Shown here: positions 1 to 10,499 of the stretch, piece by piece | Numbering within the stretch: position 1 is the first letter of the stretch | How the letters are laid out: each line of letters starts with the position of its first letter | NCBI GenBank assembly: GCA_003049485.1 | Contig: PYST01000003.1 | Location: 124,001-188,000 of the forward strand | DNA length: 64,000 nt | Direction of reading: 5' to 3' | Source of the DNA: Ophioceras dolichostomum | Taxonomy: Eukaryota > Ascomycota > Sordariomycetes > Magnaporthales > Ophioceraceae | Program-made: the position numbers and the translations under genes | Notes under the pieces: model-generated | Told to the model about the DNA's origin: nothing | The model's input: only the letters and a program-made list of their open reading frames with translations | The model's database searches: none

Positions 1-1
1 G

Positions 2-589
2 GACACGCAGCTCGCCGAGATCCGCGCGCGCGTCCGAGAGGGCGACGTCACGCCCGTACTGCGCGCGTACGAGAACGAGCTCAAGACTCCCCTCGTCAGC
101 GCCGTGCGGGGCGACCTCGTGCGCTCGCTGCTGATCCAGGTGCAGAAGACGAAGGTCGACCTGGAGACCGCCATCGGCGGCATCGACGCCCTCCTGCGGA
201 GCCAGGAGCTGGTGTTCGGCTTCGTGGGGCTCACGCCGGGGGTGCTGGTGTCGTTGGGCACCGCGAGGTACCTGGGGGCGGTCATGGGCGGGCGCAAGAG
301 CCTGCGCCAGGGGGAGAGGGCCGTGCGCGCCATGAGGGTGCTGCGCAGGATCGACAAGATATTCGCCGAAGCCAGCCCCTCGGAGGACAACCTCCTCCCT
401 TACAAGGACTACGGCCTGCTGGTCTGCGAGGTGCACGTGCTCTCGGGCCTGATCAGGGGGGTGCTCCCCGGAGACGTCGAGAAGGAGTTCCTCGAGGATT
501 TGGACGACGTCGCGAACGTCAAGGGGATCCCGGCGCAGATAAGAGCTTTTGACCGGATCCGGTGGGCGTATGCCCGTTGGTTGCGCTGA
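2..589 (+). CDS. NCA2: NCA2 C-terminal part (nuclear control of ATPase protein 2)
   Basis: Only the last 195 codons are inside the window; the frame is open from base 2 to a TGA ending at 589. In yeast, Nca2 is a mitochondrial membrane protein needed with Nca3 for correct expression of the mitochondrial ATP6/ATP8 transcript. The match is to the most conserved part of the family: an LLIQVQKTKVDLE segment around 114-160, followed at once by a GIDALLRSQELVFGFVGLTPG stretch that leads into a hydrophobic segment (LTPGVLVSLGTARYLGAVM). The tail (RRIDKIFAEASP, DYGLLVCEVHVL) also fits the family C-terminus. No intron is visible in this part. The 5' end lies outside the window, so start, length and targeting sequence cannot be judged. 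The next gene downstream on the same strand is SEC4, 1.7 kb away and evidently transcribed independently. Confidence 0.88.
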   Translation, partial: DTQLAEIRARVREGDVTPVLRAYENELKTPLVSAVRGDLVRSLLIQVQKTKVDLETAIGGIDALLRSQELVFGFVGLTPGVLVSLGTARYLGAVMGGRKSLRQGERAVRAMRVLRRIDKIFAEASPSEDNLLPYKDYGLLVCEVHVLSGLIRGVLPGDVEKEFLEDLDDVANVKGIPAQIRAFDRIRWAYARWLR

Positions 590-2335
590 TGTGAACGAAT
601 ACACATACCTCATCATCACCGGAGCAGCGTTACCAGGTGGCAGTGGTTACGGTGACGTGACCCAATGCATATATATCGTCGCCACTGGGGCAGCGTTACT
701 GGGCGGTAGGAGCACTTCCCCGTCTGAGTATTTGTCCCGGAGGCTAGAGGACGGAGCACAGCCACGACTCGACTGGACTTTAGCGAAACAAAAAACTTCA
801 GCGAAACAAAATCTAATCAAAAGTCCATAAGTCGTATCACGTTACTCTAGAACTGGCATCTTTCATTCTCGGATGACGGTCTCGTGAGTGTTTGTGACAA
901 CCGGCGTGGAATTCAGGAGCGCACGTGAAGGCCATGATGAACCCCTTGTCTTTGTGCAAGTGTAAAACAATAGGTTCCTGTAGTCTCGGGGGTGTATGTC
1001 CCAAGACTTGATAGGGACAAAGAAGTGGCATTCAGCACGTGGGTTTCCAAAGATGGTGTTTATGGTCTGGGGTCCAGTATCGTCCTCGTCTTGTTCCTGT
1101 TTTTTCATGCGGCTAGACCGATACGGCTAACCAACCCACGTAGCACCCCATCAAAGATTCCACACCATACCTCTTATAAGACAATTTTGAACATTGCAGA
1201 CGAACTTCGCCGATGAGGATATGCGGAACGAACTTGAAAGGGGGCCACCAACACAATCGGAGCCTCCATCCCATGATGACGACAGTTGTGGCTTAGCGAG
1301 AACCTTGGTGCTGCTCCTCTAATGTCAAGACTCCAGGCCAGACCAACGCGCTACTGTAAGATGATAGGATGCAGCATGTGCTGAACTCAACAATTTGATC
1401 TCGAAAGGAGTCATCCATCCATGATGCTGGCAGATGCCACCTATGTACAGGTAACTTGCCTGACCTATGAGTGAGAGAGAGTTAGACACCTGAAGAGTGA
1501 AACACATGAGAACGTACGTGTGATTGCCCCTATGAAAGTGTTGAAACTCCATGCCTAGGAGACAATTCCCATGTTCTGAGTAAGCTTTTTACCGCCACAA
1601 TCCCACAGTTATGAGGACGATTGGTAGGCACCTGGGTTATGGCACAGAGCAGGTTCCAGCCTGTTGGACCGCTCATTCTTCAGCGGCGTTGCCTTGGAGC
1701 CTGCCTTGACATGCACCTAGGGACAAAATAGCGTGGACTCTGCTGAACTTTGCCGCTGCTCCTCTCAGACACTCACACGCGGCTGTCACCTGGACTGGCC
1801 CTCCCAATCAAGTTCAGCCTCCGGGGCACGCCGCTAATAGACGCTAAGCCAACTGTGGTGCTTTTGCTACTTTCCACCGTCATATTCGACGTCAAAGGAA
1901 ACCCTATCGCAACCTATCACATCCCGACGCCAGCCAGGCAGACCTCAACTCCAACTATTCCGTACGGACAATCCGCATCGCGAGTTCGCACCCACGCCCG
2001 ACGCGCACGCGCGCCATTAATTGATTGACGTCGGCAAGCCGATATCGATAGGCACAAAACACTTTCGGCCTCTTTCCCCCCTTTGGACGACGAACACCCT
2101 CACCGACCGACCGACCGACCGACCAACCAACCGTGTGCTTGACCGGACCCGTCTGTCTGCCCGTCCCTCCCGAACACAGTCACGAACGGCGAGACGCATC
2201 GCTGTTTTCACGGGAGAACGTACTAGTTAAACCCACCGCCGCACCCATCGGTCTCTGTCTTTGAGCACCTACTATTGCTGGAAACTGGGGAATATTGAGA
2301 GACACATCTGAGCAGCTGCTCCACCCCGCAGCATC
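590..2335. other. Intergenic: NCA2 3' flank and SEC4 5' flank
   Basis: No gene is supported here; the short open frames lack recognisable products. Two things are visible: an imperfect 24-bp direct repeat around GCAGCGTTAC (621-644 and 687-710, about 18 of 24 matches), and a CCGA tetranucleotide tract with CCAA variants at 2102-2131, about 200 bp upstream of the SEC4 start and therefore probably in its promoter or 5' leader. Confidence 0.6.
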
Positions 2336-3293
2336 ATGTCTGGCAACAGGAATTACGATTTTCTTGTATGCTCCCTCTCTTCCAACTCTTTCCCCCCCTG
2401 TCCGCACCCACCCCTGGACTAGGTCGTAGCCGTCGAAGCCGGCGCAATCCATCGGGAGCTCGATAGGCTGGTCGGCTGAGCCAACCGAGCGCGCCCTGCC
2501 CAGCCCGGACAAGGACGACACTTCCATGTAATGCACAACGAGGAGAAATGAGAGACGCTGACAGGTTACTGCGACGGAACAAAATAGATTAAGCTACTCC
2601 TCATCGGCGACTCCGGAGTGGGCAAGTCGTGCTGCCTGCTACGGTTCAGCGAGGACTCGTTCACGCCGTCGTTCATCACGACGATCGGCATCGACTTCAA
2701 GATCCGCACGATCGAGCTCGATGGCAAGCGGGTAAAGCTCCAGATCTGGGATACGGCCGGTCAGGAGCGCTTCCGCACCATCACGACCGCCTACTACCGA
2801 GGCGCGATGGGCATCCTGCTCGTATACGACGTCACAGATGAGAGGTCTTTCAACAGTGCGTCTTTCTTTTTCTTCCTCTCACTCACTACCCCTTAAAGAA
2901 CATCGCTATGTCTATAGCTCTTCTCTTGCTCTTTTTTGCTAACCACCTAGCCCTTTGGTCCTCCTTTCTCTAGACATCCGCACCTGGTTCGCAAACGTGG
3001 AGCAACACGCCAGCGAGGGCGTCAACAAGATACTGATCGGCAACAAGTGCGACTGGGAGGAGAAGCGCGCCGTGTCGACGGAGCGCGGGCAGCAGCTCGC
3101 CGACGAGCTGGGCATCCCGTTCCTGGAGGTCTCGGCCAAGGGCAACATCAACATCGACAAGGCGTTCTTCAGCTTAGCCGCCGACATCAAGAAGAGGAGC
3201 ATCGACACCGCCAAGGAGAGCCAGGCCCCTCCCGCCGTCAACGTGGCCGGAGGGCAGGGCGGAGCGGGAGGTCTTGGTGGGAAGTGCTGTTGA
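2336..3293 (+). CDS. SEC4: Rab GTPase Sec4/SrgA (Rab8 family), secretory vesicle
   Basis: Three exons, 2336-2365, 2588-2855 and 2974-3293, give 205 residues, the usual length. Introns are GT-AG (222 and 118 nt). All small-GTPase motifs are present: P-loop GDSGVGKS at 17-24, effector region ITTIGIDFK at 40-48, WDTAGQE at 64-70, NKCD at 123-126, SAK at 153-155, and a C-terminal Cys-Cys (204-205) for double geranylgeranylation. The effector region and the DFLIKLLLIGDSGVGKSCCL start are those of the Sec4/Rab8/Rab10 group rather than Ypt1. Sec4 is known to act on post-Golgi vesicles, recruiting the exocyst at the hyphal tip. The start is set by the conserved N-terminus and by the first intron falling after codon 10. 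The 3' flank carries a long purine-rich stretch. Confidence 0.95.
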
Positions 3294-4474
3294 AGAGGCT
3301 GAAGCAGAAGCGGAAGCGGAAGGAAGAAAAGACTTAAGGGATGGAAGAGAGGGGGAGAGAAAGAGAGAAAAGGAACGAAAGGTCAGAAACAGAAACAATA
3401 GCAGGGTTTTCTTTCTTCCTCAACCGAAATCTCGCATACGAAGGAAGGAAGGATATCTACGAACCGACGAAGACAAACAATGACGATCGATGAAGAGGGG
3501 GAGAACTGGACAGGGGAATAAATTCCGTGTATCGGGAAGAGGGGTTAAGATACGGCATGGGACGGACGGACGGACAGGATTGAAGCCTCTCAAACGTCTC
3601 TCGCCTGCGGTAGTGCCTTTACTTCTTCCTCTTTTCCTCCTCCCTTTTTGGGCGGCTCTTAACCGCCAGGAACCCAGCTCAGGACATAAATAACCGGGAT
3701 GGCATATGAGGATGGCTGGCTGCCCCTTATCTCTTTTCGTCTCGCTCTCTCTGCCTCTCTCCTCCCGTCTCTTATGTTTGAAGATCCAAGCGACTGAGCG
3801 AGCGCATGCCTCTTTGTGTCTACCTATTTGGCGCGCGTGTAGACTACCTAGGTACCTACCTACTCACCTACCTACCTATCTATCTGTCCTTCTCGTCTCT
3901 TCCCATCCCTCACCACCGTCTTCTACTTCACTTCTCGCTGCCCCGCCGGCCCCTCTGTTTCTTGGCTTCGATCACATACTCCTCCTACCCACCCCGTCCT
4001 ATGTCTCCCTCTAAACGGGTTTCTGTCCTCATTACTTCTATTTTTCTTGGGGGAAAAGGCGGTTGAGGAGAGGGTGCAGAGACAGAGAGAGAGGGATGGA
4101 TGGACGGACGGATGGGAGGCAGGCTTTTAACACCGCTGCAAATATTCAACCTGGTCCAACGGAGTTTTTTTGGGGGTTTTGAGAATCTGGGTCCTTTAAT
4201 ACATTTATCGTATCGAGTCCTTTTCCCCTCCTCATTATAGACAGTTTATTTCTCACTCTTGCCGCAAGCAAAAAGAATTCACCCTCCGGGCCATTGTGTG
4301 TTATTTTACCTCTGCCATATATCTACAAGCGAGCTGCCATCTCACTTTGATGACGCTGGCTGCTATTGTTGCCTCCCTGGAACCTCGTTGAGCCGACACT
4401 AACAAACGTTGACTATCCTACAACGACTTGTGTACCTGTGAATTACAAGCAGGCTAGGGGGGACCCCGGGTCGC
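3294..4474. other. Intergenic between convergent SEC4 and the 4475-6307 gene
   Basis: This holds the two 3' untranslated regions. A strongly purine-biased stretch lies at about 3300-3392 on the + strand, just after the SEC4 stop. A TACC/CTAC-rich tract at 3844-3884 contains the self-complementary CTAGGTACCTA that recurs in other intergenic regions of the window. GGAC/GGAT tetranucleotide runs occur at about 4096-4113. No gene is supported. Confidence 0.6.
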
Positions 4475-6307
4475 TCAATACCACAACACTGCAAGGTCCA
4501 TCTCACACGTCCACACCTTTTCCCGAGGAAAAATGATTCTCTTACGCTGCCACATCCTCACGAACCTCTTCGCCTCCACCGCATCCGCAAACGACACCAC
4601 AAACAGCTGGTAATGCCCCATCACGTCGTCGTCGTCGTCCCCCAGCGCATCGCCGTCCGACGACGACGACGACGACGACAGGCTCCGCCGACCAAGCGTC
4701 CCCGACCCGCCGCCGGACCCGCCGCTGTTAGCCACGCTCATGCTCATGCTCCGCCGAAGCAGCTGGCCCGTGACGTCCGGCCCGCCCGCCCCCGGCGCAG
4801 GCGCCGCGTCCGGCTCGCGCCTGAGCCGGAGCCACTCCTCGGCCAGCCGGTCCTGCACGAGCGCGCGCACGGGCACGATGGGCTCGCGCGCCCGCAGCCG
4901 CCAGGGCAAGGCGCGCCTCCTGCTGTCCTTGTCGATGAGCGACTGGATCGTGGACACGGTCGCGCCCTTCTTGCGGCCCGTCAGCGACATCAGCACGTGC
5001 ACCGGCGCGGCGTCGCGGGCGGCCACGGCCCGCGTGAGCTCGTTGTTGGCGCGTCGCGTCGCGTCTTCTTCTTCTGAGGACGTCTCGGGCTGGATGAAGA
5101 GGTTGAGCGACGCGGACGGCGGCACGAGCGTGAAGGCGCGCATGAGCGCCTGGTCTTCGGCCGTGAGGGCCGGGGCGATCGGGGCTTTGCCTCCCCCGGC
5201 GGCGGCTGGCGGCGGCTGGAATGGCGACGACGGCGGCAAGGGGGCACCCATCGGACCCCTGCGCCACATCTTGCGGGTGGAGCCGTACCGGTGGTTGTAT
5301 CGCTCCTCAGCGCGGTGCTCGGGCGTGCCGGGCAGAGGGGTGCGGGGGTGGCGGCCGCTCGCGAACGGTGTGACGGGCGAGGAGAGCGCGTTGGCGGCGT
5401 CGCGCGCCATGGTGTGCACGCGCTCGGCCGTGTCGAGGTAGGCGACCGCGGCGGCCCGCGAGTCGAAGAGGAGCGTGTACTGGCCCAGCGCCTCGTACGT
5501 GATCGGGTGGCGGTCCTGGAGCACGGCGCAGAGGCCCTGCTTGGTGGTCCAGCCGGGCACCTCGGCGGCCTGGGGGGCGAGGCGGTAGAAGTCGGAGGGC
5601 AGCAGCGAGGGCGACGCTCCTACGAGGCGGAGGGCCGTCCAGGGCGAGGGAGGAGAGTCAAGGGTTGGACCAGGGGGGGGGACCCCCGCCGACGCCGACG
5701 CCGTGACCGCCTCATTCCTTGCAGTTTTCGTGGAAAAGCTGTGCGGTGGGTCCTTCGAAGGCGACCACGGCGGCACGCCAAGGGCTGGAACACGGCGCGC
5801 CGTCACCCCCACGACTGGCTCATCCCCTGCCGCTGCTGCTGCTGTTGCGGCGGCGGTCTTCGTGGAAAGTCCGCGCAGTCGATCAGTGGGAGGCAAGCGG
5901 GGAGGCGATGGCCTCGCCATCTCAACGTCGTCGTCGAAAAGCCATGGCTTCCCTGAGTTTTCTAAAGCAACAGACTTGACTTTGGCGTTGCTGCGTTTGG
6001 GGCTGGTTTGGTTTGAACCCGCATTTGCCCCTGCTTCGAGTAGGATTGCAAAGGGCGACGAAGCAGGCCGAGGTGGAGGTGGTGGCGTGGGCGGTCTGCC
6101 ACGAGAAATAGAGCTATATGCTCTCCATTGTGGGAATGCGAACCGCAGCGCTGAGCCTCCCCTCAATCCCATAGGCGCAGATGCGTCATTCAGGTTGCCA
6201 TTCAGAGGGCGCGCAAGGTGTGTGTAGACTGCTGAAAATCTGAGGTAAAGAGAGAGGTGCAGGGTGGAGCTTGTCGAAGCTGTGTTGCAGTGGTACTCAT
6301 GAATCAT
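4475..6307 (-). CDS. Hypothetical protein, possibly mitochondrial (610 aa)
   Basis: A single open frame of 610 codons with strong coding character (GC-rich third positions, no intron needed). I do not recognise the family. The N-terminus is basic, without acidic residues over long stretches, and contains HLSLYLRFSAVYTHLARPL and FAFPQWRAYSS, which look like a mitochondrial presequence. Start is uncertain: Met1 at 6307 or Met46 at 6172 (MGLRGGSALRFAF). The middle is Pro/Ser/Ala-rich. Two ordered segments stand out: one around LRLVGASPSLLPSDFYRLAP followed by YTLLFDSRAAAVAYLDTAERVH, and the C-terminus YQLFVVSFADAVEAKRFVRMW. Both have the alternating beta/helix look of a divergent RRM-like fold, which is inference only. 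It is head-to-head with the AFG2-like gene across 757 bp. Nothing else constrains function. Confidence 0.6.
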   Translation of the reverse strand: MIHEYHCNTASTSSTLHLSLYLRFSAVYTHLARPLNGNLNDASAPMGLRGGSALRFAFPQWRAYSSISRGRPPTPPPPPRPASSPFAILLEAGANAGSNQTSPKRSNAKVKSVALENSGKPWLFDDDVEMARPSPPRLPPTDRLRGLSTKTAAATAAAAAGDEPVVGVTARRVPALGVPPWSPSKDPPHSFSTKTARNEAVTASASAGVPPPGPTLDSPPSPWTALRLVGASPSLLPSDFYRLAPQAAEVPGWTTKQGLCAVLQDRHPITYEALGQYTLLFDSRAAAVAYLDTAERVHTMARDAANALSSPVTPFASGRHPRTPLPGTPEHRAEERYNHRYGSTRKMWRRGPMGAPLPPSSPFQPPPAAAGGGKAPIAPALTAEDQALMRAFTLVPPSASLNLFIQPETSSEEEDATRRANNELTRAVAARDAAPVHVLMSLTGRKKGATVSTIQSLIDKDSRRRALPWRLRAREPIVPVRALVQDRLAEEWLRLRREPDAAPAPGAGGPDVTGQLLRRSMSMSVANSGGSGGGSGTLGRRSLSSSSSSSDGDALGDDDDDVMGHYQLFVVSFADAVEAKRFVRMWQRKRIIFPREKVWTCEMDLAVLWY

Positions 6308-7064
6308 GAGCTGTTCGCTTCAATTCTTTTACTTGCATATAAATGCAGAGAGCGGGGGCAGGCACTTGGAGACAGCCTCACGACGCACTTTCTCTCGACG
6401 TGGATGATAATAGGTCCTCCTTCATGAGTAATGTTTGAAGTAAAGGCGATGAATTCACCTTTACATATTTTTCACAGTTGAGCTCCCCAACCAGTGAGAT
6501 ACCAAGTGGGCTCGCATCGGCACCTTGCTGGTTGAACGAGACCTGCCGCTACCTTAGGGACACCTACATTTCCTAGGCATCAAGACGTCTACGTGCGGCT
6601 TCCAAAACATGAATCTTCGATTGACGCTTCACATATTTTCCTCAGTTGACCTTCCGCGACAGTGAGCCCGCCCGCCCTTGGACCTTCCTGCTTGAAAGAG
6701 GTGTGCACCTACCCACACTGACTGAATGATGATAGCGGGGGCATCCAGACATGACAAAAATTTCCAGAACAACTTCCCCTTCTCTCCGTCCAGAATCTCA
6801 AGGAAAGAAGATATGAGAAGCAAAGGGAAACCCGCTTCCTTTCGTTTTAGAACTTAACCAAACTCCTCACTTATGCCTGGATGTTTTTGAGCGGGAAAAA
6901 CTTAGCAAGACCCAGTTGAGGATCGAGCAACCTGAACTCGATTCTCAACCGCCCGAGCATCATCTCTCTTTCGCTACCATCATCACTCAACCCAGAAACA
7001 AACATTCTAAGGAAAAGATCAAATACCGCCGTCCGTCCGAGCAGATATACAACCATTGTTAGCG
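6308..7064. promoter_or_regulatory. Divergent intergenic region between the 4475-6307 gene and the AFG2-like gene
   Basis: This 757-bp head-to-head space must contain both promoters. It contains a degenerate direct duplication of roughly 90 bp (6456-6550 and 6622-6715), listed separately. No open frame here looks coding. Confidence 0.5.
6456..6715. repeat. Degenerate ~90-bp direct repeat, two copies 168 bp apart
   Basis: Copy 1 (about 6456-6550) and copy 2 (about 6622-6715) align over TTYACATATTTT, then CAGTTGA (6475 and 6643), an ACAGTGAG or CCAGTGAG block, and a CCTTSCTGSTTGAA block followed by CTACC. Similarity is clear by eye but broken by substitutions and small indels. They may be duplicated promoter elements or remnants of an insertion. 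Confidence 0.6.
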
Positions 7065-9956
7065 ATGGCGCCGAGGAAGACCATCGACGTCAAGTTCCGA
7101 CCCACATCGGGAGAGAAGGCCGACAACCCTCTCCTGAAGGGCGCGTCTCGAATCTTTGTCAAAAAGGAAACACTCATCGATCTCACGGGCGCCATCGACA
7201 ACGGCAAGCTTTGCTACATCGAGCCTACTCCGGCAAACGCCGGGGCCGAGAACGCTTCTGGCGGCAAAGCTGGAGCACGTCGGCAGGCCATCTTATGGCT
7301 GTCTCCCGAACCAAACCTCGGCAAGACTGTGGCGAAGATTAGCAGATCTTTCCAAGAAGCGTGCGGCTTCGACCTCACGACATCTTATCGCATCGAGGCT
7401 GCGGGTACCCCTCCCTTAGATGCTCAAAAGGCTGTCTTCGAGGACACCACTGAAGAAGATGCCGTAGCACCCATCCGTGTTGAGTGGAAAGCCGCTTGGG
7501 TAGGCACCCTGAAAGCCGAGCTCGGTAAGTTTAGTCGACTCCCTACCTGGTAGCGACTCGATGACTCGGTCCCTTTCACTCTTCTGGGCTCCGCAGCGAC
7601 TGACTGTTCACTGGCTGGCCACTCACTAGCTCGGGTCGACTTCGTCTTCCCTGGGATGGTGTTCAGGGATGTCGTTTTTGCCCGAGAAAAGAGAACCTTC
7701 ACAGTCCGCTCTGTGGACGGAAAGACCACGGTCGACCGACGCGTGATCGAGAAGACGGAGGTGACGCTCTCGGCGAGCTCGAATGGCCAGGAAGGAAAGC
7801 ATGGCCAGCCTCTGAAGCTGGAGGTTGCCGGAGTCCCCGAGCTGCGCGAGCAGACCAAGAAGCTCAACGACTTTTTGCTCCTCCATAGCGAGCAGTCCGC
7901 GTTCCAGAGATGGCACGGCCTAGTCGTTCACGGCGGTCGAGGCACCGGCAAGACCATGATGCTCGAACAGATCGCCCGCACCGGCTGGGGCACTGTCCAC
8001 CGCATCAAGCCCGCCGACAAGAGCTCCACCATCCTAGACGTGTTCAAGGCTGCGAAGGGTCAGGAGCCCAGCATTATCATCATCGACGATCTAGACTCGC
8101 TGCTAGACAAGGATAGGCCTAACCGGTCTTCGGTCGCTAATGCGCTCATCGAGAGCCTCGACTCGGTTAGCATAGACTACGTGGACCGTAATAAGCGACC
8201 CCTCGTCGTCGTCGTGGCAGCGTGTCAGGATTTCGTGACAGATGTGCCACAGAAGCTGCGCGAGCACGGTCGGTTCGAGCAGAACATTTTCATCCCGCCG
8301 CTCGACCTCCCCCGTCGCGAAGCGCTCATCTCAAGCTACCTCAGCGACGTCGTCAACCCCGAGCTCAGAAGAGACGTGGTTACTAGTCTCAGCCTACGCT
8401 CCCATGCCTACAACGGCGGCGATCTGCGGAAGTTGATTCACGCGGTCGAGCGGATGGTCGTCCTCCAGCTTCAAAGCAACGCTGCTGCTGATGCTGCCCG
8501 GGCAGAGCACGACCACGGGGCCAAGAACGGCGATAATGACAAGAACGGCGATGATGACAAGAACGGCGGTGGTGACAAGAACGGCGATAAGGACAAGAAC
8601 GGCGATAAGGACAAGAATGGTGACAAGGGCGAGAACGGTGACAAGGGCGAGAACGTCGACAAGGACGAGAACGTCGACAAGGACAAAAACGGTGAAAATG
8701 CCGCCAGCAGCACCGAAGGGGTGCCGCCCCGCTCCCTGGTCATCGACTTGATCGCTGTTTCTTCTGAGGCCAACACGCACGTCGGCGGCCCCGAAACAAG
8801 CTTCTACTCCGACGTCATCGACGCCGCCCTCCTCGAGGTCCGGCCCTCATCCATGGCCGACGTGAGCCTCAAGCCTCCCCCCGTCTCATGGGCCGACATC
8901 GCCGGCCAGGAGAAGACTAAGCGCGACCTGCGCTGGGCCGTCGACATGCTCACCCTCCCCCGCGAGACGGTGCAGTCCTACATCGGCTCCCCTCCAAAGG
9001 GCATCCTCCTCTACGGCCCTCCCGGCTGCTCCAAGACCATGACCGCCCAGGCGATGGCGACCGAGTCCGGCCTCAACTTCCTGGCCGTCAAGGGCGCCGA
9101 GCTGCTCAACATGTACGTCGGCGAGAGCGAGCGCCAGATCCGCAACCTCTTCGCGCGCGCGAGGGCCGCAGCCCCTTGCATGATATTCTTCGACGAGATC
9201 GACTCCATCGCTAGCACGCGCAAGGGGTTCGGCCCAGAAGGAAACTCAACCACGAGCCACAGCGGCCTCAACGTCCTCACCACGCTGCTCAACGAGATGG
9301 ACGGCTTCGAGGAGACGCGGGGGGTCCTCGTCCTCGCGGCCACGAACCGGCCCCAGGCGCTCGACCCGGCCCTGATGCGGCCGGGCCGCCTGGACGAGCT
9401 CGTCTACGTCCCGCCGCCGACGGACGCGGCGCGCGAGGCCATCTTCCGGAGGCAGCTCGGCCCGCGCCTGCTCAACGGCGACGTCGACTTCGCGAGGCTG
9501 GCGATCCTGACCGAGGGGTACTCGGGCGCCGAGGTGGTGAACATATGCCGCACGGCGGGGAAGCTGGCCATGACGAGGCTGATGAGGGCCGGCCAGCCGG
9601 TGGGCTTCGGCCCACTGGTGTTGGTGGAGCCGAGAGATAGCAGCAGCAGCGGGGAGTCGGTGTCTGTGGACGAGGATGTCGGCAAGGCGCTGCTGGGTGA
9701 GGGCTTACTGGATAAGGTCGAGGGGGGTGTAGATGATAGTAATAAGGATGAGGGGGGATCAGGAGGAGGAGGAGGAGGAGGAGGTGATGAGAAGGAGGAG
9801 GTGGAGGGGGGCCGTAGTGGTCGTGGCCAACCACAGGGTCCGGGGATCACCATGAAAGACTTCTTGAAGGCGATTGCGGGACAGAGGATGATGATTACCG
9901 AAAGTATGCTGCAGGGGTATATTCAGTGGGAGAGGCAGTTCCATGGCTATAGCTGA
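7065..9956 (+). CDS. AFG2: AFG2/SPATA5-type double AAA+ ATPase
   Basis: Two exons, 7065-7524 and 7630-9956, joined by a 105-nt GTAAGT...TAG intron, give 928 residues. Afg2/Drg1 is known to release shuttling factors such as Rlp24 from cytoplasmic pre-60S ribosomes. The N-terminal domain (about 1-160) resembles the Cdc48-type double-psi barrel. The first AAA module has Walker A GGRGTGKT (255-262) and Walker B IIIIDD (302-307), where Asp replaces the usual catalytic Glu. The second has the family-typical GPPGCSKT (616-623), Walker B FFDE (673-676), and the YVGESERQIRN and ALMRPGRLDE segments. Between them lies a nine-unit Asn-Gly-Asp-x-Asp-Lys repeat. A second low-complexity block (poly-Gly, acidic) precedes a conserved C-terminal helix. 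The degenerate first module could mean a divergent paralogue rather than the sole Afg2. Confidence 0.85.
8526..8687 (+). repeat. In-frame 18-bp coding minisatellite, nine hexapeptide units
   Basis: Nine consecutive units encode NGDxDK or close variants (NGGGDK, NGDKGE, NVDKDE), residues 453-506 of the AFG2-like protein, in the linker between the two AAA modules. The last units drift (Gly to Val, Asp to Gly), suggesting growth by unequal exchange followed by divergence. The peptide is highly charged and surely disordered. Confidence 0.9.
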
Positions 9957-10499
9957 GGGCTGTGATGGGCTGACAGACGGACGGACGGATGCAAGGGCGG
10001 AAGGGATCATTGTGATGACGGGTGCGTTATGCAGGATGGCTGGCTCTCATGTCCATGCTGCATTTTACATCGAGAGGGTAGAGGCTCCTTAGATACTGGT
10101 TCGGAGAGCGTGAGTATTGTTAGCTAGCGACGCCTGGGCGCCTTAGCAGTACATACCTAGGTACCTTCCTAGTTAGGTTGAGTACCTGCATACGTATTCC
10201 AATAGTAAAAGCGACGTGATTTTCTACTCCCATTCCTTCCTTTATGGCTTTCTAACCGTGTCCCGGAGTCTGTCAGAAACCCCATTTTTAGTCCCCTGTA
10301 TAGGTACGAAATCCCTGCACAAGTCATCGGAGCTACCTCAACTCCAGCAAAAGATCACAGGTATTTTCCCTTTTGTTCTTGTTGTCCCACCGTTGCCAAT
10401 TTTCTTCTTTTAATGCCCTGCCTTTCTATTCCACGTCTATCGCCTAGAGTACCTATGTAAGGATATCTTAGCTTCCCCCCCCACAGATCCCTTCCTTAC
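9957..10499. other. Intergenic between convergent AFG2-like gene and ALG5
   Basis: Two 3' flanks. A GGAC repeat lies just after the AFG2-like stop (about 9973-9989), and a CCTAGGTACC element at 10156-10165 belongs to the dispersed self-complementary motif seen elsewhere in the window. No gene supported. Confidence 0.6.
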
